Assembly: GCF_001836165.1 (NCBI RefSeq)
Contig: NZ_KV827649.1
Location: 101,728 to 165,727, forward strand
Direction: 5' to 3'
From: Corynebacterium sp. HMSC036D02
GTDB taxonomy: Bacteria; Actinomycetota; Actinomycetes; Mycobacteriales; Mycobacteriaceae
DNA: 64,000 bases
The translations under genes and the position numbers were made by a program. The notes beneath the pieces were generated by a model. It saw only the letters and a list, made by a program, of their open reading frames with translations, searched no databases and was not told the origin of the DNA. Every line of letters starts with the position of its first letter. The first letter of the stretch is position 1. This document shows positions 8,103 to 17,991 of the stretch, piece by piece.

Positions 8103-9389
8103 TTATGCCGCAGGAACCAGCAGCGCCAAGGTCTCAAAATGGTGTGTTCCCGGAAAGGCATTCACCATGGCTAAACGCTCTATACGGTAGCCGTGCTCAG
8201 ACCATGCAGCGATATCACGTGCAAACGTCGCGGGGTCACAGCCAATGTGAAGGACGCGCTGCGGCGCCGCGGCAGCAATGGCCTCCACCACCTCAACACC
8301 CGCACCGGTACGCGGGGGATCCAAAATAACCGTTGCTGGCCGCGGCAGCTGGCTTGCGGCCTGCTCCACCTTAGCCGTCCGGAAGTGCACATCAATGTCC
8401 GCAAGCCCCGGCTGCGCTGCCGCGGCCGCCGGCGAGTAGTCGACGGAATACACCGTAGTATGGCCGCCCTCAGGTGCGGTGACTTCAGCAAGAGCGGGAA
8501 CAAACAGCCCCACTCCTCCATAGAGATCCCAAGCCACTGCAGCGGCCTCGGATTCCTGTGCAGGTTTATTCTCTCCAGCCTCTGCCGCGAGCCACTGGCG
8601 TGCCAGGCGCGTGTAGGTATCGGGTGCGCCGATGTGCGCCTGCCAAAAGGCGGTGGGCGGAAAGTGAAACTCGTGGCCATCTGCACGTTGAACTACGTCC
8701 TGCGTCGGGGCTTCAATGACCTCCCGAATGGTCTCGATGCGTCGGCCGCGCGGCGCTTTCCGGGTCTCCACGACGTGCCGGTTACCGTCGCTGTCCACAA
8801 CCGCGATGACCTCCGCGCCAGGGCTAAATGTGCGAGCCTCCGGTCCCACCAGACCGCTAACGAGGCCCGGTGCCAGCTGGCTGCAGGCCACATCCGTAAT
8901 CAGCTCCGTGGAGCCACGCTTGCGCACGCCGGCACGGCCTTGCTTGTCGACACCCAACCTCACCCGCGTGCGCCATCCACGCTGGGGCGCCACATCGATG
9001 GATTCAATGTCGGGCACCTCCTCGAGGCGAGCCACTCGGCGCAGCTGGTCCCGCAAAACCGCGACCTTGATGCCTGGTTCCGCCGCGGAATCTAGCTCGG
9101 CGAAATCGCAGCACCCTGCACCTCGCTGCGCAGCCGGGCACGCAGATTCAACGCGGTCAGGGCTTGCCTTGAGCACTGCATTGACTTCCGCTTCGACGAA
9201 GGATTTCTTCACCTTTGTGGCGGTTACCGTCACCTGGTCTCCGGGAAAGGCGCCGGGGACAAAACACACACGCCCGTCGGGTGCTGCGCCGATTCCGACA
9301 CCGCCGTGTCCCATGCGCTCGATGGTGGTATCGAAAGACTGGCCTTTGGTGATGGCTGCGCTCTCAGCGTTCCGCTCAGTCTTAGTCAT
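8103..9389 (-). CDS. class I SAM-dependent RNA uridine methyltransferase, TrmA/RumA family with TRAM domain
   Basis: A 428-residue homologue of Rv2689c. An N-terminal TRAM-like domain (residues 18-80) contains ERMGHGGVGIG. The catalytic half carries FPPTAFWQAH, WDLYGGVGLF (SAM loop), ILDPPRTGAG and HIGCDPATFARD with the nucleophilic cysteine, ending in a HHFETLALL base motif. It should make 5-methyluridine in rRNA or tRNA; the exact site cannot be told from sequence. The cysteine cluster of 4Fe-4S RumA-type enzymes may be C83, C92, C93 and the C in DVACSQL. It overlaps the upstream DUF3159 gene by ATGA, so the two are translated together. Confidence 0.87.
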   Translation of the reverse strand: MTKTERNAESAAITKGQSFDTTIERMGHGGVGIGAAPDGRVCFVPGAFPGDQVTVTATKVKKSFVEAEVNAVLKASPDRVESACPAAQRGAGCCDFAELDSAAEPGIKVAVLRDQLRRVARLEEVPDIESIDVAPQRGWRTRVRLGVDKQGRAGVRKRGSTELITDVACSQLAPGLVSGLVGPEARTFSPGAEVIAVVDSDGNRHVVETRKAPRGRRIETIREVIEAPTQDVVQRADGHEFHFPPTAFWQAHIGAPDTYTRLARQWLAAEAGENKPAQESEAAAVAWDLYGGVGLFVPALAEVTAPEGGHTTVYSVDYSPAAAAAQPGLADIDVHFRTAKVEQAASQLPRPATVILDPPRTGAGVEVVEAIAAAAPQRVLHIGCDPATFARDIAAWSEHGYRIERLAMVNAFPGTHHFETLALLVPAA

Positions 9390-10141
9390 GAGTTTTCTCC
9401 TTGAGTATTTTCGGAGCCCTGCGCTTCCTCAACAGCAGCGTTGGCGCGGCGCACCATCCAGACTGTCAGGATGGTGACGATTCCGGTCAACGGCCACCCC
9501 ATGAGGATGCGAACGATGCCGAGGGTGGTGGTTTCATCGGCGTCGTATAACGCGCGCTGCACTATGAACCGGGCGATGAAGACTGCGGCCCACCCCGCCG
9601 TTGCCAAGGCATAAGCCTGCCGAGCCTTCGGGATTGTGCGCCACCCCATGTCATCGCCGTTGAGGCCCTTCCAGACCACGCCCACGAGCGGCCAACGAAC
9701 GATGATGGAGATCACCGCCACGATGAACAGTACGAGCGACATCCAAATTCCGTAAAGGAAGTATCCCTTGGCATCCCCGGTAAACCACGCAATGGCGGCG
9801 CAAATAGCCACTCCCAATAGCCCGGAGAAAGCTGGTTGCAGAGTCTCCTTGCGGGCCAAACGCCACAGGCTGATGGCCAATGCCACGCCGAGCGCCGCAG
9901 CCAGAGCTGGTCCCAGACCCCAAACGTTATTGACTGGGATGAGAACCAGCACTGGCAAGGTCGCAGACACGAGCCCAGTCAGGCCTCCCATCTGTTCGAG
10001 CAACGATGGTTCCGCCTCGGCATCTGGGACCACGGCCCTTGCCTGCGGTGACGTATCGGTACTCGGCCCCGCGGTATATGCGGGGTTGGGGTCGGTGCCG
10101 CGCTCGGTGAAATCGTGCTCTTCAGGCGTAGGGGTGGTCAC
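9386..10141 (-). CDS. DUF3159 family membrane protein
   Basis: A 251-residue integral membrane protein. After a hydrophilic, proline-rich N-terminus of about 50 residues come roughly six hydrophobic segments, with RWPLVGVVWKGLNGDD and RILMGWPL typical of DUF3159 (Rv2693c-like). The function is unknown. The stop overlaps the start of the methyltransferase gene (ATGA). It follows the DUF3710 gene by 55 bases and probably belongs to the dut-DUF3710-DUF3159-methyltransferase run. Confidence 0.75.
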   Translation of the reverse strand: MTTPTPEEHDFTERGTDPNPAYTAGPSTDTSPQARAVVPDAEAEPSLLEQMGGLTGLVSATLPVLVLIPVNNVWGLGPALAAALGVALAISLWRLARKETLQPAFSGLLGVAICAAIAWFTGDAKGYFLYGIWMSLVLFIVAVISIIVRWPLVGVVWKGLNGDDMGWRTIPKARQAYALATAGWAAVFIARFIVQRALYDADETTTLGIVRILMGWPLTGIVTILTVWMVRRANAAVEEAQGSENTQGENS

Positions 10142-10196
10142 GTGTTCTAAGAATCCTTTTCGCTAGTGCCGGGGAAAGAAAACAACGTTTAAGGGT

Positions 10197-11111
10197 CTAG
10201 TTCTTCTCGTTGTCTTCGAGGTCCCGCAACTGTTCGCGGGCTTGGACTTCCGCGGCGTTCTCGGCGCCCTCGGTAGCTGATCCTGCCTCCGGTGCTGCAG
10301 CGTTGTCTGCATCGGCGGCCTGCTGCTGGCGCTCCTTCAGGGCCTGCTGAACTTGCTCAGCGAGTCGCTGCGGCAGCATAACAGGAAGCGAACTTCCGGC
10401 CAGGATAGGCTCCTCACCACGATAGATGAAGGTGCGGGCGACGACTTCACGCCCCAGCTTTGCGAGCTCTTCTTCCTTGCCCGCCGGGGCAGCCAGGGTC
10501 AATCGGTACATCCACCGCGGTCCCTCCACGCCGATGATGCGGATACCGCCCTTGTCGCTGGAGCCAACAATTTCAGATCCCCAAGGCCCGTCCTCTGGGT
10601 GCGCGGCAAACCCATCGGCTTCCAAGCCTTGGACGATATCCTCCGCAGATTCCGCCCATTGCCCTGGCGTGCGCGGCGCGGCAAAGGCCACGGGGGTCAT
10701 GCGGCCGTGCGGGGTAAGGATGTGGAGCATGCGCGGGCCGTCTTGGCCCATCTCCACCTGGACCTGCGAGCCCTTGGGCAGCGGGATACGCATGGAACCC
10801 AAGTCCAGCAAACCAACCGAAAAATCCTCAAAGTTGAACTCGGCAATATCAACGTTATCGCCGTCGTAGGGTCCCATCTCCCCGTTGATGGCATCATGTG
10901 CCACGGCCTTCAGCCCGGTAACACCATGAGAATCATCGTTGTCTTCCCGGACTAGGCCAGCGTTGGAATCGGCAGGAGCCGAGGCAACGGTATCGTCCAC
11001 GGCCTCTGCTGCCTCCGAAACAGCCTCGTCCTGACGGACATCCGGGTTCTTCCCCGCGTCCTCTGTCTTATTCTCGTCCTTCTTCTTTTTGCCAAAGGGC
11101 CACATCGCCAT
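10197..11111 (-). CDS. DUF3710 family protein
   Basis: A 304-residue soluble protein homologous to Rv2696c. It opens with a basic MWPFGKKKK stretch, then an acidic low-complexity region to residue 65, followed by the conserved DUF3710 core (LDLGSMRIPLPKGSQVQVE, PRTPGQWAESAEDI, GVEGPRWMYRL, ARTFIYRGEEPI). The tail is Ala/Gln/Glu-rich and probably disordered. The start at 11111 has the ribosome-binding site AAGGAAGG eight bases upstream. Function unknown. Position next to dut is conserved in mycobacteria. Confidence 0.8.
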   Translation of the reverse strand: MAMWPFGKKKKDENKTEDAGKNPDVRQDEAVSEAAEAVDDTVASAPADSNAGLVREDNDDSHGVTGLKAVAHDAINGEMGPYDGDNVDIAEFNFEDFSVGLLDLGSMRIPLPKGSQVQVEMGQDGPRMLHILTPHGRMTPVAFAAPRTPGQWAESAEDIVQGLEADGFAAHPEDGPWGSEIVGSSDKGGIRIIGVEGPRWMYRLTLAAPAGKEEELAKLGREVVARTFIYRGEEPILAGSSLPVMLPQRLAEQVQQALKERQQQAADADNAAAPEAGSATEGAENAAEVQAREQLRDLEDNEKN

Positions 11112-11156
11112 GGTTAGTGCCTTCCTTAATTCGTGTGTGTTACCGGTCTATTCGAG

Positions 11157-11633
11157 TCAGTTGACGCCAGTGGAGCCGTAACCGCCTTCACCGCGAGCGG
11201 TGTCATCGAGTTCCTCAACCTCACGGAAACCCACCAACTCCACGCGTTGCACAAGGAGCTGGGCAATACGCATTCCCCGCTCAACCTCAAAAGTTTCTAC
11301 TGGGTCGTGATTAATAAGGCAGACTTTAATCTCACCGCGGTACTCCGCATCGATGGTGCCTGGTGTGTTAACCACGGAAATCCCGTGCTTGGCTGCCAGG
11401 CCGGAGCGAGGGTGGACCAAGCCAACCGTGCCCATCGGCAGGGCAAGGGCTATACCCGTGCCAACTAAAGCCCGCTCGCCGGGACGCAGAGTGACATCGT
11501 GTGCAGCATAGAGATCCGCACCGGCATCGCCACGGTGGGCGCGCTGCGGCAGCGGAAGCTCCTTATCAAGGCGCTTGACCTGAATCTCACCAAAAGGACT
11601 TACCGGATCTACGAGGGGATGTTGCTCATTCAC
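11157..11633 (-). CDS. dut: deoxyuridine 5'-triphosphate nucleotidohydrolase (dUTPase)
   Basis: Homotrimeric dUTPase that hydrolyses dUTP to dUMP and pyrophosphate, keeping uracil out of DNA and feeding thymidylate synthesis. All five motifs are visible: [11 protein letters not shown] (I), HPRSGLAAK (II), [16 protein letters not shown] (III), [10 protein letters not shown] (IV) and [11 protein letters not shown] (V). The GTG at 11633 (158 residues) is chosen because a TAGGCT -10 motif (11641-11646) lies seven bases upstream, which suggests a leaderless transcript. A longer frame to 11672 would run over that promoter. It is divergent from the DUF3093 gene. Confidence 0.95.
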   Translation of the reverse strand: MNEQHPLVDPVSPFGEIQVKRLDKELPLPQRAHRGDAGADLYAAHDVTLRPGERALVGTGIALALPMGTVGLVHPRSGLAAKHGISVVNTPGTIDAEYRGEIKVCLINHDPVETFEVERGMRIAQLLVQRVELVGFREVEELDDTARGEGGYGSTGVN

Positions 11634-11746
11634 GCGGCCCAGCCTACCTTGCCCCCGCCGTGCCCTACTCACGGGCTGGGGCCTAGAGGCTGCGTCTACT
11701 CGGCGCGTTGGGTTCTCCCCTTCCCCGACGACTAGACTCTGAAGCC

Positions 11747-12274
11747 ATGACTTCGAGTTCTTCGTCTGCTTCCCCCTCGACGGCTGCCGAATCCCCCGTC
11801 ATCCTTTACCGCGAGCGCCAGTGGGTGCCGTGGCACTGGTGGTTGATGGCGGCCGCCGTTGTGGCGATCTCTACAGCCACGGTCAGCCTCAACCGCGGAA
11901 TCATGTGGGTCATCATCCCCGCTATTCTGCTCAGCGCCATCGCCGCGTGGGTTCTCTTAGCTTGGTCCAACACGGTGGTGCAAGTGGAACAAGATGCCGA
12001 CGGCACGCGGTGGCTCACTGTGAAGGATGCGCAGCTGCCGCATGATGTCGTCTCCCGCAGCACCGCGGTGCCGGCCACCGCGCGTCGCAATGCGTTGGGC
12101 CCACAGCTCGATCCCGCTGCATTCCTCGTGACGCATGGTTGGGTGCCAGAACATGTGATGCTTGTCCTCGATGACCCAGAGGACCCGACACCTTATTGGC
12201 TGATCGGCTCTAAGAATCCCGACAAGCTACTTACGGCCTTCGTTCCCGAACAGGCCGCTGCTGCCAAGGCCTAA
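11747..12274 (+). CDS. DUF3093 family membrane protein
   Basis: A 175-residue protein homologous to Rv2698. A Ser/Ala-rich N-terminus is followed by two adjacent hydrophobic helices ([18 protein letters not shown] and [21 protein letters not shown]) and a soluble C-terminal domain that ends with [17 protein letters not shown], a family hallmark. Function unknown. The ATG lies eight bases after a TAGACT -10 motif (11733-11738), so the mRNA is probably leaderless. It is divergent from dut, an arrangement shared with M. tuberculosis. Confidence 0.8.
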   Translation: MTSSSSSASPSTAAESPVILYRERQWVPWHWWLMAAAVVAISTATVSLNRGIMWVIIPAILLSAIAAWVLLAWSNTVVQVEQDADGTRWLTVKDAQLPHDVVSRSTAVPATARRNALGPQLDPAAFLVTHGWVPEHVMLVLDDPEDPTPYWLIGSKNPDKLLTAFVPEQAAAAKA

Positions 12275-12333
12275 ATGCTGCGTGCAAAACCAGGGAGCTC
12301 ATTAGATCAGCTAATTGGCTGAACCCCTATGAG

Positions 12334-12624
12334 CTAAGCGCAGTCCATGCAGACGGGCTGCCCGTCTTCTTCATGGTCCAGGCGCTTATTGGACTGCACC
12401 AAGTAGCACACGGAGCAGGTGAACTCGTTTTCCTTGCGCGGCACGACAGTGACGTTGAGTTCCTCGCCCGTCAGGTCTACTGACGGCGGCTCGAAAGCCT
12501 CGACGATTTCGCCATCGTCATCCATGCCATTGTTGTCATTTTCAGCCGCCTTCAAGCCCTCGAGGGAGTCAGCCTCGAGCTCATCTTCAGCGCGGCGACG
12601 CGGTGCGTCATAGTCGGTGGCCAT
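12334..12624 (-). CDS. DUF4193 family zinc-ribbon-like protein
   Basis: A 96-residue acidic protein homologous to Rv2699c. It starts MATDYDAPRRR, has an Asp/Glu-rich middle, and ends in a C-terminal module with two CxxC pairs (CSVC and CMDC) that probably bind zinc. The conserved stretch ENEFTCSVCYLVQSNKRL is typical of DUF4193. Function unknown. It is convergent with the DUF3093 gene. Confidence 0.82.
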   Translation of the reverse strand: MATDYDAPRRRAEDELEADSLEGLKAAENDNNGMDDDGEIVEAFEPPSVDLTGEELNVTVVPRKENEFTCSVCYLVQSNKRLDHEEDGQPVCMDCA

Positions 12625-12958
12625 AATACTTGCCTCTGTGAGTTAGATAGATAGGTACGTGTATTTATCGACGGCATCCTAAACCACACAGGCCCGCCTG
12701 TCACACTCGCCCCGCCGTGGGGGCACCACGCGACTCACCCTATTACCCCCTCCGCTCCTGCTTTCATAGTTGTGAGCTGCGAGTTTGCGCCTTTCGCATC
12801 GTGGAAGATTTTTCTGGGTAAAGCTCCTCACATCCCACCCACAATGCTTTGAGGAACGATGCGCCAGACGGCAAAAATCGGAGCGACTCTCCCCACACCT
12901 TCGGCGCAAATGCTGAAGTATCACCACATCATCGGGCGGCTAAACATAGACTGTCAGT
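12625..12958. other. intergenic region between divergent DUF4193 and ppgK genes
   Basis: These 334 bases hold no convincing gene. In-frame stretches lack family motifs and start signals. The right end has a TAGACT -10 motif (12947-12952) six bases before the ppgK ATG, so ppgK appears leaderless. The left end must contain the promoter of the DUF4193 gene. suhB, found here in mycobacteria, is absent. Confidence 0.6.
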
Positions 12959-13756
12959 ATGACCGTGCAAGAAACACAGCAGCAGGATACGAATCCGAGC
13001 ACCCAGCACCATAGCCATGCCTTCGGCATCGATGTTGGAGGCTCCGGCATCAAGGGTGCCGTAGTAGACCTCGCGACAGGAGAGTTCGTCGGCGACCGCC
13101 TCAAGATCGCCACGCCACAGCCTGCCACCCCCGACGCCGTTGCCACGGTGATCGCCCAGATCGTCGCTGAGAAGAACTGGGACGGCCCTGTCGGAATTAC
13201 TATGCCCGCGGTGGTCAAAGAACAGATTATTCGCAGCGCAGCGAATATTGATAAGTCATGGATTGGGGTCGACGCGCAGGACTTGCTGGGCAAGTACCTC
13301 GATGCTCCTTTTACCGTGCTTAACGACGCCGACGCAGCCGGCCTCGCCGAGGTGGCCTACGGCGATGACGTTGCGCGCTCCGGCCCTGTCATCTTCCTTA
13401 CCCTGGGCACCGGCATCGGCTCCGCCTTCCTGCTCGATGGTCAGCTCTTCCCCAATACGGAGATCGGCCACCTCATCGTCGGGAAAAAGGAGGCAGAGCA
13501 CCAAGCCTCTTCCGCGGTCAAGGAACGTGAGGGGCTCAAGACTAAGCAGTGGGCAAAGCGCGTCAACCGAGTGCTCCACGAATACGAGGCGCTTTTTAAT
13601 CCCTCAGCTTTTGTCATCGGCGGCGGAATCTCTCGGAAGTTTGACAAGTGGGGCGAGCACTTGAGCATCGAAACCCCAGTCGTTGCAGCTCAGCTCCGCA
13701 ATCGCGCGGGCATCGTCGGGGCCGCAATGGCAGCGAAGGAAGGCATTCGCCCATAA
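12959..13756 (+). CDS. ppgK: polyphosphate glucokinase
   Basis: ROK-family kinase of 265 residues that phosphorylates glucose using inorganic polyphosphate or ATP, a PTS-independent route to glucose 6-phosphate. The phosphate loop is [12 protein letters not shown] (23-34), the catalytic aspartate is D123 in NDADAAG, and the second phosphate motif is [16 protein letters not shown] follows, but the full ROK zinc cysteine cluster is absent, as in actinobacterial PPGK. Order ppgK-sigA matches Rv2702-Rv2703. ATG follows TAGACT by six bases, which is leaderless-like. Confidence 0.94.
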   Translation: MTVQETQQQDTNPSTQHHSHAFGIDVGGSGIKGAVVDLATGEFVGDRLKIATPQPATPDAVATVIAQIVAEKNWDGPVGITMPAVVKEQIIRSAANIDKSWIGVDAQDLLGKYLDAPFTVLNDADAAGLAEVAYGDDVARSGPVIFLTLGTGIGSAFLLDGQLFPNTEIGHLIVGKKEAEHQASSAVKEREGLKTKQWAKRVNRVLHEYEALFNPSAFVIGGGISRKFDKWGEHLSIETPVVAAQLRNRAGIVGAAMAAKEGIRP

Positions 13757-13816
13757 ACCGAGCAGAACCTATCTTCCCCAGTTGACCCCAGTCACCGCCT
13801 GGTAACAAAAATGATC

Positions 13817-13822
13817 TATACT
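13817..13822 (+). promoter_or_regulatory. candidate -10 element upstream of sigA
   Basis: TATACT at 13817-13822 matches the corynebacterial -10 consensus and would start a transcript about 130 bases before sigA. No good -35 is visible at 17 bases. It is the best single promoter candidate between ppgK and sigA. Confidence 0.4.
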
Positions 13823-13957
13823 GGGCTGTCGATTATCGAATATCCAGCGGCGCGCCTCCCCTGCTCATTACGGAGGCGGGCTAGCATCGGGGACTAGTCG
13901 CGATAAACTTGCGCGTCCCCATAGTTTCCACTCAAAGAGCAAGTCGAAAGGGCGTAC

Positions 13958-15415
<1,458 letters not shown>

Positions 15416-15430
15416 GCAAACTGAAAGAAT

Positions 15431-15470
15431 AAAGCGGCGAGGAGGTTTAGCCCTCCTCGCCGCTTTTCTT
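15431..15470. terminator. bidirectional intrinsic terminator between sigA and dhaM
   Basis: A perfect 15-bp stem (AAAGCGGCGAGGAGG / CCTCCTCGCCGCTTT) with a 6-nt loop is followed by TTTTCTTT on the plus strand and TTTATTCTTT on the minus strand, so it can serve both convergent genes. Confidence 0.94.
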
Positions 15471-15502
15471 TACCCTATGGAGCCGATAGACTCATGGGAT
15501 TT

Positions 15503-16213
15503 CTAGCCTTCGATCCCCAACTCAATCGCTGTGGCGATCCGATCGATGACGTCTTTATCGGAAACTTCTCCGCTGATGGTCACCGAAGCGCCCTGGGATA
15601 CCCCGAGAGACATCAGCATCATTGCAGAATCTGCCTCTGCCGACTCTCCGTGACAGGAGAGGGTTACATCCCCTGCTGCTTCCGCAGCCAACTCTGCAAT
15701 CCTTGACGCCGGACGGGCATGCAGACCCGCCTCATCGGCCACAGTCACTGTCAGTGAGTACTCACCAGCGTTTGTGTCTGGGTTATCCTCGTCTGCAGAC
15801 GCAGTGGCTGAGGACTGCTTCGGAAGGAAGACCTCGATGGCGCGTTCCGCGGCTTTGACCACGGCGGCAAGTCCATCACCCTGTTGAGCGGCAGTGGCTG
15901 CTGCAATAGTGGCTTCGACAAAGGGGGCATCGACAAACTTCACCGTCTCTTCGTCAAGGAACTCAAGAACGGACTCAACGGTCATCGTGGCCGAGCCTAA
16001 GTCACTAAGGACGACCACGCTAAGACCTTGGCCACGTGCATGGCTAACGGCACCTTCGACGAGGTCAAAAGACGTTCCGATGCCGCCTTCCTCCAAACCA
16101 CCAGCAGGAAGGATGGTCACGTCGGGAGCCATCTGAGCAGCAAGCTCAGTCAGCCCTTCAGCGAGCTTGGCCGAGTGTGATACGAGAACGAGTCCAACGC
16201 GGGGCTGTGCCAT
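15503..16213 (-). CDS. dhaM: PTS-dependent dihydroxyacetone kinase phosphotransferase subunit DhaM (EIIA + HPr domains)
   Basis: The 236-residue two-domain phosphocarrier feeds phosphate to DhaL. The N-terminal mannose-EIIA-like domain (1-130) has the phosphorylatable H13 in VLVSHSAKLAEGL. After an acidic linker the C-terminal HPr domain (about 152-236) has H165 in EAGLHARPAS and the MMLMSLGV block. The partial EI domain of the E. coli DhaM is missing, so phosphate should come from general EI (ptsI, 44.3-46.0 kb). It is the last gene of dhaK-dhaL-dhaM, three bases after dhaL. Confidence 0.92.
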   Translation of the reverse strand: MAQPRVGLVLVSHSAKLAEGLTELAAQMAPDVTILPAGGLEEGGIGTSFDLVEGAVSHARGQGLSVVVLSDLGSATMTVESVLEFLDEETVKFVDAPFVEATIAAATAAQQGDGLAAVVKAAERAIEVFLPKQSSATASADEDNPDTNAGEYSLTVTVADEAGLHARPASRIAELAAEAAGDVTLSCHGESAEADSAMMLMSLGVSQGASVTISGEVSDKDVIDRIATAIELGIEG

Positions 16214-16216
16214 ATT

Positions 16217-16882
16217 CTATGCTTCCTCCTTGAGGGTTTCGGCGGCGTCGGCAGCCGCAGCGATAAATAGAGCCGAGGATGTAGCCCCCGGATCCTTGTG
16301 CCCCGCAGAACGCTCCCCTAGGTAGGAAGCGCGGCCCTTCGTGGCCACCATCGGGATAGTCGCCTCCGCGCCTGCTGCTGCGGCGTCGGCAGCCGCGCGC
16401 AGTACCTCAGCGGGACTCTTCGCGGCATCCGCCGCATCACGAGCGGCCCGTGCGGCCGGTGCCCAGGCATCGACCATTGTCTTCTCCCCTTCAGCTGCCT
16501 TACCGCGGACGGTGATTCCTTCAAGTGCGGCTTCAATGAGAGCAACCGTCGTGGGCGCATCAATCTCTCCAGGGCCAGCGGCTTTAGCCGCGCGTAGGAA
16601 AGCTGTTCCCAGCAGCGGACCAGAGGCTCCACCAACGGTGGACATAAGTGTCTTCGCCGTCAGCTTCAACACATCAGCAACATAAGAAGTCTCCGGTGAG
16701 ATATCCGAATCCACTTTCTCCACGACGGCGCGGAAACCGCGATCGACGTTTTCACCATGGTCGCTATCCCCAATGGCGCGGTCAAGCTCGATGAGTTCCT
16801 CGCGGTGTTCGTGTGCCGCTGCGGCGCAGTTTTTCATCCACGCCTGGGCCCACGCTGTTGACAATGTCGCACTGTTGGTCAT
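16217..16882 (-). CDS. dhaL: dihydroxyacetone kinase ADP-binding subunit DhaL
   Basis: The 221-residue DhaL carries tightly bound ADP that is rephosphorylated by DhaM and transfers phosphate to DHA on DhaK. The magnesium-binding motif DRAIGDSDHG lies at 34-43 with D48 following, and the nucleotide loop GGASGPLLGTAF at 84-95. The ATG at 16882 is chosen over a longer frame (16918), which would overlap dhaK. AAGGA lies eight bases upstream, and the start is two bases after the dhaK stop. Confidence 0.93.
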   Translation of the reverse strand: MTNSATLSTAWAQAWMKNCAAAAHEHREELIELDRAIGDSDHGENVDRGFRAVVEKVDSDISPETSYVADVLKLTAKTLMSTVGGASGPLLGTAFLRAAKAAGPGEIDAPTTVALIEAALEGITVRGKAAEGEKTMVDAWAPAARAARDAADAAKSPAEVLRAAADAAAAGAEATIPMVATKGRASYLGERSAGHKDPGATSSALFIAAAADAAETLKEEA

Positions 16883-16884
16883 AT

Positions 16885-17886
16885 CTACATTCCTTGTCGT
16901 AGTGCAGCGGTGTGGCACGGGTCATCAAAAAGCTCGAGGTCTTCCTCGTCCGCGCGCATGACGGTAACGGAGCATCCGGCCATATCTAGGCTGGTAACGA
17001 AGTTACCCACGAGGGAGCGCTCGATGCTCACGCCTGCCTCCTGCAGGCGCTGGGCGACGCGACGATAGACCACGTACAGCTCGGACGCCGGGGTGGCTCC
17101 CATACCGTTGACGACAACGATAGTGCGCTCCCCCTTGTTCAGTTCAAGATCCGCCAGCACGGGATCGAGCAGGTGGTCCGTGACATCATCGGCAGAAACC
17201 AGAGGAATTTCCTTGCGGCCCGGCTCGCCATGGATACCCACGCCGAGTTCGACTTCGTCTTCCCCGAGGCCGAAGGAGGGTTTGCCCACATGGGGCACGG
17301 TGCAGGCAGAAAGCGCTGCTCCCATAGTCGCGGTATTCTCCACTACCTTCTTCGCCACAGCAGTTACTGCCGCGAGATCATCTCCGCGTTCAGCTGCGGC
17401 ACCTGCCAGCTTCTCCACCAACAGCGTTCCGGCAACGCCGCGGCGACCGGCGGTGAAGGTGGAGTCTTCCACCGCAACATCGTCATCGACAACGACCTGG
17501 CTGACCTCAATGTCATCGAATTCTGCCAGCTCCGCCGCGGTGTCAAAGTTGAGGACATCGCCGGTGTAGTTCTTGACAATGTAGAGCACCCCCGCCCCAG
17601 CGTTCACAGCTTCGGTGGCGGCTTGGATAGCGTCCGGCGTAGGCGACGTGAACATGGCACCTGGCACTGCCGCGTCCAACATGCCATGCCCAACGAAACC
17701 CGCATGCAACGGCTCGTGCCCAGATCCACCGCCAGAGACAATGGCAACCTTGCCGTCTTCTTTCCCCTGCTTGCGGGCAACGAAGAGCGGATCGGTGGAG
17801 CGAGTGACGATGTCACCGTGGGCTAAAGCAAAGCCCTCCACTGATTCGGCTACTACGTTGTCCGGTAAGTTGATGAGCTTTTTCAT
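16885..17886 (-). CDS. dhaK: dihydroxyacetone kinase substrate-binding subunit DhaK
   Basis: The 333-residue DhaK binds dihydroxyacetone covalently as a hemiaminal. SGGGSGHEPLHAGFVG (51-66) forms the substrate pocket, and H219 in VGIHGEPGR is the expected covalent histidine. Of several ATGs, the one at 17886 (MKKLINLPDN) is seven bases after AAGGAG, while the ATG at 17889 is closer and 17922 has no site. It heads dhaKLM. No dedicated regulator (DhaS or DhaR) is adjacent. The product DHA phosphate enters glycolysis. Confidence 0.93.
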   Translation of the reverse strand: MKKLINLPDNVVAESVEGFALAHGDIVTRSTDPLFVARKQGKEDGKVAIVSGGGSGHEPLHAGFVGHGMLDAAVPGAMFTSPTPDAIQAATEAVNAGAGVLYIVKNYTGDVLNFDTAAELAEFDDIEVSQVVVDDDVAVEDSTFTAGRRGVAGTLLVEKLAGAAAERGDDLAAVTAVAKKVVENTATMGAALSACTVPHVGKPSFGLGEDEVELGVGIHGEPGRKEIPLVSADDVTDHLLDPVLADLELNKGERTIVVVNGMGATPASELYVVYRRVAQRLQEAGVSIERSLVGNFVTSLDMAGCSVTVMRADEEDLELFDDPCHTAALRQGM

Positions 17887-17991
17887 CATCCATCTCCTTA
17901 GGTTTTCATTGGCCTCGAGCACTCTTTACGGATTGCTGCCGAGCCTACCCGCGCTACCGGATACTGTGCCGAATTCTACTGCGTCCGCGCG

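Noticed and set aside
12679..12927. 82-codon minus-strand ORF between the DUF4193 gene and ppgK
   Set aside because: Arg/Cys-rich random composition, no motif, no start signal.
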